A stretch of DNA of 31,205 bases, from NCBI GenBank assembly GCA_937974845.1, contig CALJVC010000037.1, positions 1 through 31,205 of the forward strand, in the 5' to 3' direction. Each line of letters starts with the position of its first letter. Positions within the stretch are counted from its first letter, which is position 1. Origin of the DNA: an uncultured Pseudogracilibacillus sp. GTDB taxonomy: Bacteria > Bacillota > Bacilli > Bacillales > Amphibacillaceae. This document shows positions 14,399 to 21,146 of this stretch, in pieces. The position numbers were made by a program, and so were the translations under genes. The notes under the pieces were generated by a model. It had not been told where the DNA came from and made no database searches. It saw only the letters and a program-made list of their open reading frames with translations.

Positions 14399-15919
14399 AT
14401 GCAGGAAATTTTGCAAGAAAAAATCAAAAATAAAAAATTTTTGAATAAAATTATTTCAGCCGATGAGGCGGTAGCTCAAATTGAAGACGGAATGACGATC
14501 GGGATTAGTGGTTTCACGATATTTGGCGAACCGAAAAGTTTCATTAGAACCTTAGCGCACGATGCGAATCGTCGAAATATCAAAGTGAATTTACTAACTG
14601 GAGCGTCTTCAGCGCCTTATGCCGATGAACTGATGGCGAAAAAAGACGCTTTATATTTTCGGGCGCCGTATCAAGGAGACCGTACCCTACGTCAAAAGAT
14701 TAACAAGGGAGAGGTTCGTTATATCGACCAGCACTTATCCCACGTAGGTGACGAAATTCGGAAGGGTACATTCGGAACGATTGACTATGCAGTTATTGAA
14801 GCGGTTGCAATTACAGAGGATGGAAAGGTAATTCCATCAGGTTCTTTAGGGAATACAGCAGCCTTTGCGAAATATGCGGAAAATATCATTATTGAAGTTA
14901 ATACTGTCTTACCTGAAGAGCTTGCGGAGATTCATGATGTATACGTTTTAGACGATTTTAGCACCCGGGGGGAAATCCCAATTTACGATGCTACGAGTCG
15001 TATCGGGGATAAAGGAATTACCGTTGATTTCGACAGAGTCCGGGGTGTTATTGTGTCTGAAGAGCATACGGTACCAACACCACTCTTTGAACCGAATGAA
15101 GATACGCAAAAAATTGCCAATCACCTATTAGACTTTTTAGAAGAAGAAGTAAATGCAGGTCGCTTACCGAACTCCTTACGACCAATTCAGTCTGGGGTAG
15201 GTTCTGTAGCTAATGCTGTGTTAAAGGGAATGATCGATGCTCCTTTTAAAGATTTAGAAGTGTTTTCTGAAGTTATTCAGGACGGTGTCTTAGACTTAAT
15301 CGATGCTGGAGTAGTGAAGTTTGCTTCTGCGACAGCTTTAACTTTATCTGAAGCTCGTTTGAAAACGTTAGCAGAAGATTTGAAAAAATATAAAGACAAG
15401 TTATTAATCCGACCACAGGAGATTACGAACCATCCAGAGGTAATTCGTCGTTTAGGACTTATCTCAATTAATACAGCTTTAGAAGTAGATATCTATGGAA
15501 ATGTTAACTCTACGCACGTGAATGGAACCTATATGATGAACGGAATCGGTGGTTCAGGAGATTTTGCAAGAAACGCAGGTATTACAATCTTTGTAACATC
15601 TTCTGTAGCTAAAGATGGTGCTATTTCATCGATTGTACCTTTTGCATCCCACGTGGATCATACTGAACACGATGTCGATATCATTGTGACTGATCAAGGG
15701 TATGCAGACTTACGAGGTTTAACGCCTGTAGAGCGTGCAGAGAAAATTATTGAAAATTGTGCGCATCCTTTATATAGGGAACAGTTACGAGAGTATTTAG
15801 AAGAAGCGAAGGCTAAAGTAGGTGGACAAACTCCACATATTTTAGAGAAGGCTCTTTCTTGGCATATCCGTGCGCGGGAAACTGGCACGATGTTAGAGAA
15901 GGAGTTAGTTAGCCAATAA
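14399..15919 (+). CDS. Acetyl-CoA hydrolase/transferase family; probably succinyl-CoA:acetate CoA-transferase
   Basis: 506 aa from ATG 14399. It reads along its whole length as the AarC/Cat1-type class I CoA-transferase: IGISGFTIFGEPK near the N-terminus, QSGVGSVANAV (about 264-274) that forms the oxyanion/CoA site, EVFSEVIQDG with the predicted catalytic Glu near residue 291, then GGSGDFARNAG, IVPFASHVDHTEHDVD and DQGYADLRGLTP. These enzymes move CoA between acetate and succinyl-CoA or similar acyl-CoAs, in acetate assimilation or overflow. The open frame begins at GTG 14390, but GGGGTG at 14387-14392 is the ribosome binding site for 14399. The gene has its own promoter region after a terminator. 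The exact acyl pair cannot be read from sequence. Confidence 0.9.
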   Translation: MQEILQEKIKNKKFLNKIISADEAVAQIEDGMTIGISGFTIFGEPKSFIRTLAHDANRRNIKVNLLTGASSAPYADELMAKKDALYFRAPYQGDRTLRQKINKGEVRYIDQHLSHVGDEIRKGTFGTIDYAVIEAVAITEDGKVIPSGSLGNTAAFAKYAENIIIEVNTVLPEELAEIHDVYVLDDFSTRGEIPIYDATSRIGDKGITVDFDRVRGVIVSEEHTVPTPLFEPNEDTQKIANHLLDFLEEEVNAGRLPNSLRPIQSGVGSVANAVLKGMIDAPFKDLEVFSEVIQDGVLDLIDAGVVKFASATALTLSEARLKTLAEDLKKYKDKLLIRPQEITNHPEVIRRLGLISINTALEVDIYGNVNSTHVNGTYMMNGIGGSGDFARNAGITIFVTSSVAKDGAISSIVPFASHVDHTEHDVDIIVTDQGYADLRGLTPVERAEKIIENCAHPLYREQLREYLEEAKAKVGGQTPHILEKALSWHIRARETGTMLEKELVSQ

Positions 15920-15942
15920 GAGACAAAAAAATATACAAGGCC

Positions 15943-16133
15943 GGCTAGGAAAATATATGGTGAACAAGTTTATTTTAGACAGAGTATAGTTCATGACATT
16001 ACATTACGATGCAAAGTCATTGTTAAGGGTACACAAGTTGTGAATCATCGCTATCTTAATGAGTGAAATTTCTAAAATAAATGAAACACATCCCTAATCC
16101 TGTTAATCATATATATAATATATTTTCCTAGCC
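15943..16133. repeat. 191-bp non-coding element bounded by perfect 16-bp inverted repeats
   Basis: GGCTAGGAAAATATAT (15943-15958) is the exact reverse complement of 16118-16133. Inside lies a second, nested pair: TTTATTTTAGA (15969-15979) with TCTAAAATAAA (16071-16081), plus GTG/CAC just outside it (15960-15962/16087-16089). Further in are ATAG/CTAT, ATGAC/GTCAT, and the near-palindrome CACAAGTTGTG. The whole can fold into one branched hairpin. No protein is encoded and I see no target-site duplication next to the ends. It may be a MITE-like mobile remnant, a structured RNA in the 3' region of the CoA-transferase message, or a separate small RNA ending at the terminator near 16199. Confidence 0.7.
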
Positions 16134-16170
16134 TTAATTCATCTTACAATAAAATGAGTAAAATAGAAAG

Positions 16171-16199
16171 CACCAACGCTTGATTTGTTGGTGTTTTTT
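16171..16199. terminator. Strong terminator between convergent genes
   Basis: CACCAAC (16171-16177) / GTTGGTG (16187-16193), 9-base loop, then six T on the plus strand. On the minus strand the hairpin is followed by CTTTCTATTTT, but it lies just past the asparaginase-like stop and may serve both directions. On plus it is the end point for any transcript crossing the 191-bp element. Confidence 0.85.
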
Positions 16200-16257
16200 C
16201 ATATTGTTCGTTAATACGTCAATTAATATTCAGTTTTTTCCAAGTGAATTAGTCTGA

Positions 16258-17247
16258 TTAATAGGAATGAAAGCTTTTTTGAATCTCTTCCCTAGACAGG
16301 CCAGTAGCTAAGCCTAGCATTAATAATACCCTCGCCTTTTGAGGTAGGAGATCATCACCGGAAATAAAGGGCAGGTGCTGGTAGGGCTTAATATCCAGGA
16401 CCCGACCACTTCCTACCCGACTACTCCTTACGACGACCATTCCCTCCTTCGCTGCTTGTTCGAGGGCTACCATCTCCTCTGGGCTAACGAGACCAGCGCC
16501 GGTTCCGGCAACGACGATGCCTTTATATTTCCCACTTGTTCTAATTGCATCGATTATGTCTCCAGACGCCCCGGCATAGGAGTAGGTAATGGCTACTTCA
16601 GGTAGATGGTCGAGGCTTTTTTGGGCGAAGCTGGAAAGGTAGGTATGCTTTCGAACGGGTGCCCGATAAAATTGTACCGTATGATCCGCATCGACGACAC
16701 CAAGGAAACCGTGTCTTTGGGATTGAAAAGTATCTAAGCGATAAGTACTTTGCTTCGTTACTTCCCGGGCAGAACTGATGTGGTCATTGGCGACGACTAG
16801 AACTCCCTTTCCCTTAGCTTCCTCGCTACTAGCGACTAGAATAGCCTGGATGAGGTTCATCTGGGCATCGGAGCTAAGGGCGGTATAGGGACGTTGGGCG
16901 CCGACGAGGACGACCGGTTTCTCGGTCGGCAGGCTTAAGTGAAGGAAGTAGGCAGTTTCCTCTAACGTACTGGTCCCATGGGATAGGACGATTCCATCGA
17001 CGGAGTCCTCCTCGAGCTTGTTCATTATATATTGGCGAAGCTCGAGCCAGTCTGTAGGCTTGAGCTTGGTACTGCTTAGTTTGCGGAAGGAATGGAAGCT
17101 AAGCTCGGCAAGCTCCTTTAATTCCGGCAAATCCTGGATGAAATCTTCTCCGTAAACCTTTCCTGATGTGTAATCCTTTAAGTCGAGACGATTAACCCCC
17201 TTGGCCGAAATCGTTCCACCCATTTCGATTATATGGATCTGTTTCAT
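16258..17247 (-). CDS. L-asparaginase family protein (type I/II fold) with altered active-site motif
   Basis: 329 aa, cytoplasmic (no signal peptide). The first catalytic Thr is in MGGTIS (Thr12). The second motif reads SHGTSTLEETAYFL (90-103), so the catalytic Thr92 is kept but the Asp of the usual HGTDT is Ser93. The catalytic Lys is kept in REVTKQST (Lys165). In known asparaginases that Asp holds the amino group of the substrate, so the real substrate may not be free asparagine. C-terminal blocks GIVVAGTGAG and SRVGSGRV are typical of the fold. ATG 17247 has an AGGGGG site and its own promoter. It lies downstream of a class III aminotransferase in the same direction, but a terminator-like hairpin separates them. 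Confidence 0.88.
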   Translation of the reverse strand: MKQIHIIEMGGTISAKGVNRLDLKDYTSGKVYGEDFIQDLPELKELAELSFHSFRKLSSTKLKPTDWLELRQYIMNKLEEDSVDGIVLSHGTSTLEETAYFLHLSLPTEKPVVLVGAQRPYTALSSDAQMNLIQAILVASSEEAKGKGVLVVANDHISSAREVTKQSTYRLDTFQSQRHGFLGVVDADHTVQFYRAPVRKHTYLSSFAQKSLDHLPEVAITYSYAGASGDIIDAIRTSGKYKGIVVAGTGAGLVSPEEMVALEQAAKEGMVVVRSSRVGSGRVLDIKPYQHLPFISGDDLLPQKARVLLMLGLATGLSREEIQKSFHSY

Positions 17248-17284
17248 TTCTTTTCCCCCTAGATTAAATATCCTTTCTATCCTT

Positions 17285-17314
17285 ATTGTAGTGGAAAGTA
17301 AGCCTGGATACCAA
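17285..17314 (-). promoter_or_regulatory. Predicted promoter for the asparaginase-like gene
   Basis: Minus strand: TTGGTA (17314-17309), 18-base spacer, TACAAT (17290-17285), about 35 bases before the start codon. Confidence 0.45.
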
Positions 17315-17355
17315 TGGAGCTCCTTCCTTTATAAAGAAGAGGGGAAATATGTAGG

Positions 17356-17384
17356 AAAGATTGGGGACTGAGCCCCCAATCTTT
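17356..17384 (-). terminator. Hairpin after the class III aminotransferase gene
   Basis: Perfect 11-bp stem AAAGATTGGGG / CCCCAATCTTT with a 7-base loop, a few bases past the stop codon. The downstream T content on the minus strand is modest, so some readthrough into the asparaginase-like gene is possible. Confidence 0.65.
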
Positions 17385-17389
17385 GTCCC

Positions 17390-18787
17390 TTAAACAGGTA
17401 GGTAGGGGGCTTTGGCCGTTGCCAGGACTTTCTTGATGGCCTGCTCATGGGCCTGGAGGGTTTTTTTCGTATCTTCGTCGGTATGTGCAATCGATAGGGA
17501 GTAACGATTTAATGGTTTAACATAGATACCGAGATCTAAGAGAGCAAGGTCGATTGCTTCGCGAAAGCTTGTATCGACTTGCCAAAGGTCACGATAGCTT
17601 GTGATCGTATCCTTTGTAAAAACGATATTAAAAATTGTTCCTTCACCGAAGGTTTGCATATCAATGCCATAGTCCTGATATAAGTCTTCAAGGCCTTTAC
17701 GTAGGTTCATCGTATGGTCGATTAGCTTGTCTAAAGGATGTTCTTCTTCTAGGATACGGATGGTTTCTAAACCAGCCGTCAAGACAAGGGGATGCCCATT
17801 ATAGGTTCCACTATGGAAGACGATTTTTTCGGTATCTCGACTATCGCTCCCGACGGCGAAGACATCTCCCTTGACCTGGGCTGCACTTAGCATCATAATA
17901 TCTCTTTTACCACCGACGGCTCCAATCGGTAGTCCTCCCCCGAGGACCTTCCCTAAGGTCGTTAAGTCTGGTGTCACATCGTATAAGACTTGCGCACCAC
18001 CTAAGTCGACGCGAAAGCCCGTCTTCACTTCGTCGAATATGAGTAAAATTCCTAACTCCTCTGTTAGCTTCCGTAAACCTTGAATAAAGGAAGGATCTGC
18101 CGGGATAAAGCCTCCTTGGACAGGCTCTAAAATAACAGCAGCGAGTTCTTTAGCATGTTTCCGTAATAGGGCTTCCGTTGCTTCTAAATCATTAAAGGGA
18201 AGGATTAACGTATCCTTTTGGGTCTCTGGAATACCACCAGACTCGTAGACTGGTTGTGGCTTAGTTTGATTTCCGGCTAAAGCCTTGCTCGGGTTAATGC
18301 TGACAAGGACTTCGTTTAAGCCACCGTGATAATGTCCTTCGAATTTAGCGATCCTCGGTTTATTGGTGTAAGCTATAGCTAATCTTAAAGCGAGTAAGAC
18401 CGCCTCTGTACCGGAGTTTGTGAAGCGTACTTGATCAATACTTGGATATAAGGAGATAATTTTTTCAGCCATTTTAATTTCTAGCTCGTGTGGTGTCCCA
18501 AAAAGCATCGTACCCGTTTCTTTTATTTGTTCCATCGTTGCTCGGGTAACTTTTTCATGACCATGACCCGTAATGAGGGCACCGTAGCTTAAGGAATAAT
18601 CGATATATTCCTTTCCATCGACATCGACCAACTTGCTACCCCTTCCTTCTTTCATAAAAATAGGGTAAGGGGCAAAATGCTTTATATTTGCCGTGACCCC
18701 ACCAGGGATTACTTCACCCGCTTCCTGGAATAAGCGTAGGGACTCTTCCTTACTAAACTGGGGACTTGTATGAGCTTTTCTCTTCAT
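17390..18787 (-). CDS. HemL-like class III aminotransferase (glutamate-1-semialdehyde aminomutase family, substrate uncertain)
   Basis: 465 aa, some 30 longer than usual HemL. Blocks seen: ITGHGHEKV, FTNSGTEAVLLALRLA (PLP phosphate site, about 122-137), KFEGHYHGG, ILEPVQGG (219-226), LLIFDEVKTGFR, and the PLP lysine in LGKVLGGGLPIGAVGG (Lys280). A stretch of about 25 residues follows (near 300-325, VKGDVFAVGSDSRDTEKIVF), and then FHSGTYNGHPLVLTAG where true HemL has a GTLSGNPLAM-type motif. These differences, and the absence of any other heme-synthesis gene nearby, argue against a tetrapyrrole role. It could be an amino acid or beta-amino acid aminotransferase. It sits between an RpiR regulator and an asparaginase-like gene. 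The start ATG 18787 has AAGGAG 11 nt upstream, behind a structured 5' leader. Confidence 0.85.
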   Translation of the reverse strand: MKRKAHTSPQFSKEESLRLFQEAGEVIPGGVTANIKHFAPYPIFMKEGRGSKLVDVDGKEYIDYSLSYGALITGHGHEKVTRATMEQIKETGTMLFGTPHELEIKMAEKIISLYPSIDQVRFTNSGTEAVLLALRLAIAYTNKPRIAKFEGHYHGGLNEVLVSINPSKALAGNQTKPQPVYESGGIPETQKDTLILPFNDLEATEALLRKHAKELAAVILEPVQGGFIPADPSFIQGLRKLTEELGILLIFDEVKTGFRVDLGGAQVLYDVTPDLTTLGKVLGGGLPIGAVGGKRDIMMLSAAQVKGDVFAVGSDSRDTEKIVFHSGTYNGHPLVLTAGLETIRILEEEHPLDKLIDHTMNLRKGLEDLYQDYGIDMQTFGEGTIFNIVFTKDTITSYRDLWQVDTSFREAIDLALLDLGIYVKPLNRYSLSIAHTDEDTKKTLQAHEQAIKKVLATAKAPYLPV

Positions 18788-18817
18788 TCGCCTTGATGCT
18801 CCTTATTTTTAGTAATT

Positions 18818-18867
18818 GTGACGGAGAGGTCAGACCTAGGCCGACGTTTTCTTATTGTTTCCGTCAC
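18818..18867 (-). promoter_or_regulatory. Structured 5' leader of the HemL-like gene (candidate riboregulatory element)
   Basis: On the minus strand GTGACGGA (18867-18860) pairs perfectly with TCCGTCAC (18825-18818). Between them lie an A-rich 14-base strand and an inner stem GTCGG/CTGAC (one G-T pair) capped by a loop containing CCTAGG. The predicted transcription start (about 18874) is only some 6 bases before the outer stem, so the element begins the mRNA and ends about 30 bases before the start codon. It does not match any riboswitch class I can recall. A DNA operator is the simpler alternative. Confidence 0.45.
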
Positions 18868-18880
18868 TATGTTTATTATT

Positions 18881-18909
18881 AGTATATGCAAGGAAACTAA
18901 ATAATGCAA
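18881..18909 (-). promoter_or_regulatory. Predicted sigma-A promoter for the HemL-like gene
   Basis: Minus strand: TTGCAT (18909-18904), 17-base spacer, TATACT (18886-18881). Start of transcription near 18874, giving a leader of about 87 bases. Confidence 0.6.
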
Positions 18910-18958
18910 GGTATATTTCATCCGATGTATAAAAATGACATTAAAATTTCACAAGGGG

Positions 18959-18985
18959 AGAAAAAAAGGACGGGAGGGAAGTCCC
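18959..18985 (-). terminator. Terminator after rpiR-family gene
   Basis: Minus strand GGGAC (18985-18981) with GTCCT (18971-18967; one G-T pair), 9-base loop, followed by a run of T (A-run 18961-18967 on plus). Short stem but a good T-run. Confidence 0.55.
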
Positions 18986-19015
18986 ATCATTTGTATCAAG
19001 TTTAATTTTTGTTTA

Positions 19016-19867
19016 TTAGTAGAAGACATCGTAGCGATCCCAAAGCTTTTCAAAGCTTTCTAAACGTTTTTCCGTTTCCTCTTGTTGCTTATTGCCGATA
19101 TAGGCAATCAAAGTATTGATGACACTGAGGGGAGCAACAAAGGAGTCGAGAAAGGATTTCATATTGCTAGAGGCGAACAAGGAAATATTGGCATAGGCCG
19201 TAATTGGTGATGTGAAGTTATCGGTTAGGGCAATAATTTTTGCACCTTTTTCCTTCGCGTAACTGACGACATCGAGCGTACTTTTTGTATAACGGGCGTA
19301 GCTGATACCGACGACGACGTCTTGGTCATTGACATCATGAATATGGTCGAAGGCCGATTCGGTCGTATGGATAAGCTCGCTTTTATCGAAAATAATATTG
19401 AAATAATATTGTAAAAAAGCACCGAGGGAATAGGCGCTACGATTCGCTATAATGTAAATCCGTTTCGCTTGTAAAATATATTCAGCAGCCCGTTCAAAAT
19501 CTTCGATATTTAGCTGCTCCATCGTCGCTCGAATATTGTCCATATCTTGATTGAAATGGTCGTAGATAACCTTCTCCGTCTCAGTATATTCCGAGCGGGA
19601 CATGGCTAATCTTTCGACGGTGTTTAAACGTCTCTCGACGGTTTGGGCAAGTTCCTGTTGCATTTCGTTGTAACCTTTAAAGCCAAGAAAGGAGGCGAAA
19701 CGGACGATGGTCGCTTCGCTTACTCCAGTTAACTCAGCAAGCTTAGCCCCGGTTAAAAAAGGAATGGAGTGCGGATTTTCTAAAATATAATCGGCAATGA
19801 TATGCTGGGATTTGCTCATTTCAGGTCGTTTTTCATTGATTAAGTTATAAAAGCGTTTCTGTTTCAT
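19016..19867 (-). CDS. RpiR/MurR-family transcriptional regulator (HTH-SIS)
   Basis: 283 aa from ATG 19867. N-terminal HTH_6 domain (about 1-77): ADYILENPHSIPFLTGAKLAELTGVSEATIVRFASFLGFKGYNEMQQEL. A central helical linker follows, then a C-terminal SIS domain (about 110-250) with IYIIANRSAYSLGAFLQYYFNII and VVGISYARYTKSTLDVVSYAKEKGAKIIALTD, which normally binds a phosphosugar-like ligand. An AAAGGAG site lies 7-8 bases before the start. The start overlaps the stop of the hydrolase gene as ATGA, so the two are translationally coupled. RpiR proteins usually control nearby genes; targets here could be the hydrolase operon itself or the aminotransferase gene that follows. Ligand unknown. Confidence 0.9.
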   Translation of the reverse strand: MKQKRFYNLINEKRPEMSKSQHIIADYILENPHSIPFLTGAKLAELTGVSEATIVRFASFLGFKGYNEMQQELAQTVERRLNTVERLAMSRSEYTETEKVIYDHFNQDMDNIRATMEQLNIEDFERAAEYILQAKRIYIIANRSAYSLGAFLQYYFNIIFDKSELIHTTESAFDHIHDVNDQDVVVGISYARYTKSTLDVVSYAKEKGAKIIALTDNFTSPITAYANISLFASSNMKSFLDSFVAPLSVINTLIAYIGNKQQEETEKRLESFEKLWDRYDVFY

Positions 19868-20805
19868 TGCACTTCTCCTTTCACCATCGTTTCTAACCAA
19901 TTTAATATATCTGTATAAACTTCCATTTTATTAATTTCATGTAACATTTCATGGCGACCTTCTTCATAAAGCTTAATCGATACTTGGGTCATATCGTGGG
20001 CGAGATATTGTTCGTATACCGCCTGTACACCTTTACCGAAGTCACCGACGGGATCGGTATCGCCGGAAAAGAGAAATATAGGTAGATCCTTCGGTATTTT
20101 TGCGACTTCTTCATCTTCGTGAAGTTTAAGGGTCCCTTCTAAGAGATCGACATAAAAGCTCGTCGTACATATAAAACCACAGTCTTCATCCTTGATATAG
20201 TCATCGACGGCAATCTGTTCCCGAGTTAAAAAGTCAAAGTCCGTCCGTTGGGGGGAGAAGGCCTTATTGTAGTTACCGAAAATTAGCCGGTTCATTAAAG
20301 GACTTGGTTTTTTCGCTCCCCGGAGGAATTTTTCGGTTTTTGCAATAAATAGACCGAGGGTTCCTAGCCATTTAGGGTCGCCAGCCGTCCCAGATAAAAG
20401 GACTCCGTTGATAGGAAAACGGTACCGTTGGATTAGACGACGAACTAGGAGGGAGCCCATGCTATGTCCGAATAAAAATAAAGGCAAGTCTCCTTTAGTA
20501 TCAATGATTGGTTCAAGTAGGAGGGCTAGGTCATCGACGACCTTTTCAAACCCATCCTGTTTGGCAAAATATCCCCTAGGTTCCGACGGAGCGCGGGATT
20601 TTCCATGCCCTCGATGATCATTTGCATAGACGATAAAGCCGTTAGCCGTTAAAAATTCTATAAAAGGCTCGTACCTGAGTGAATGCTCAGCCATTCCATG
20701 GGCAATATACACGATGCCCTGGGCTTCAAGGTCTTCCTGTTGCCAACGATAGGCTTGCAAGCTTTTTCCATCCTTTGTATCTACCTTCCATTGCTTCCTC
20801 TTCAT
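19864..20805 (-). CDS. Alpha/beta hydrolase (lysophospholipase/monoacylglycerol lipase-like, Hydrolase_4)
   Basis: 313 aa, no signal peptide, so probably cytoplasmic. Serine hydrolase with nucleophile Ser115 in GHSMGS, oxyanion motif HGMAEHSLRYEPF (about 36-48), ANDHRGHGKS (61-70), acid Asp near 251 in SGDTDPVGDFG, and His285 in EEGRHEMLHE. This pattern is that of the lysophospholipase/monoacylglycerol lipase group (COG2267). Typical substrates are lysophospholipids or monoacylglycerols, but the real substrate cannot be read. ATG 20805 has a GGCGGTGAT ribosome binding site. First gene of a two-gene unit with the RpiR regulator (ATGA overlap). Confidence 0.9.
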   Translation of the reverse strand: MKRKQWKVDTKDGKSLQAYRWQQEDLEAQGIVYIAHGMAEHSLRYEPFIEFLTANGFIVYANDHRGHGKSRAPSEPRGYFAKQDGFEKVVDDLALLLEPIIDTKGDLPLFLFGHSMGSLLVRRLIQRYRFPINGVLLSGTAGDPKWLGTLGLFIAKTEKFLRGAKKPSPLMNRLIFGNYNKAFSPQRTDFDFLTREQIAVDDYIKDEDCGFICTTSFYVDLLEGTLKLHEDEEVAKIPKDLPIFLFSGDTDPVGDFGKGVQAVYEQYLAHDMTQVSIKLYEEGRHEMLHEINKMEVYTDILNWLETMVKGEVQ

Positions 20806-20991
20806 CTATATCACCGCCATATCATACGCTAGGGAGTTTTACAATAAGATAATGTATATTTATTTTACCATATGGCTCCAGTAAAACCTACTTCTTTATG
20901 TATAGGGCGAGAGCTTGCTTTTGTTCTTTTTCTTCATTATATAAGCGAATCGCTCATGATAAGTAAAGAATATGGCATAAAAAAGGCATAT

Positions 20992-21020
20992 TTCTTTATG
21001 TTTATGCATAAAGAATGTAT
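20992..21020. promoter_or_regulatory. Inverted repeat with second candidate ArgR box upstream of argC
   Basis: TTCTTTATG (20992-21000) / CATAAAGAA (21007-21015) is a perfect 9-bp inverted repeat. Overlapping it, 21003-21020 fits the bacillus ARG-box consensus CATGAATAAAAATKCAAK at about 12 of 18 positions. It lies about 85 bases before the stronger box at the promoter. Confidence 0.35.
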
Positions 21021-21085
21021 AATTATAAAATATTACGACGGGAAGTCCCCGTATTCTTTTTGGACGGAAATTTATAATTATACCC

Positions 21086-21114
21086 TTGATTTTATTTTTA
21101 TTCATAGTTATAAT
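21086..21114 (+). promoter_or_regulatory. argC promoter with overlapping ArgR/AhrC box
   Basis: -35 TTGATT (21086-21091), 17-base spacer, perfect -10 TATAAT (21109-21114). On the complementary strand 21089-21106 reads TATGAATAAAAATAAAAT, close to the AhrC/ArgR box CATGAATAAAAATKCAAK. The box covers the -35 edge and spacer, so arginine-loaded ArgR would block RNA polymerase. Confidence 0.75.
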
Positions 21115-21146
21115 AAAAACTATTATGATTTAGGAGCGGATAAAGG

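Larger units (their letters stand above)
15920..16257. other. 338-bp non-coding region between the CoA-transferase and asparaginase-like genes
   Basis: AT-rich, with no coding frame of note on either strand. It contains the 191-bp inverted-repeat element (15943-16133) and a strong terminator (16171-16199). The two flanking genes converge on it. Confidence 0.7.
20806..21146. other. 341-bp divergent intergenic region between the hydrolase gene and argC
   Basis: AT-rich. It holds the argC promoter and ArgR box (21086-21114), a second possible ArgR box overlapping a 9-bp inverted repeat (20992-21020), and a small hairpin ACGGG/CCCGT (21038-21052) followed by ATTCTTTTT on the plus strand. The promoter for the hydrolase must also lie here, but I could not pick one. 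Open frames in it look like noise. Confidence 0.6.
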
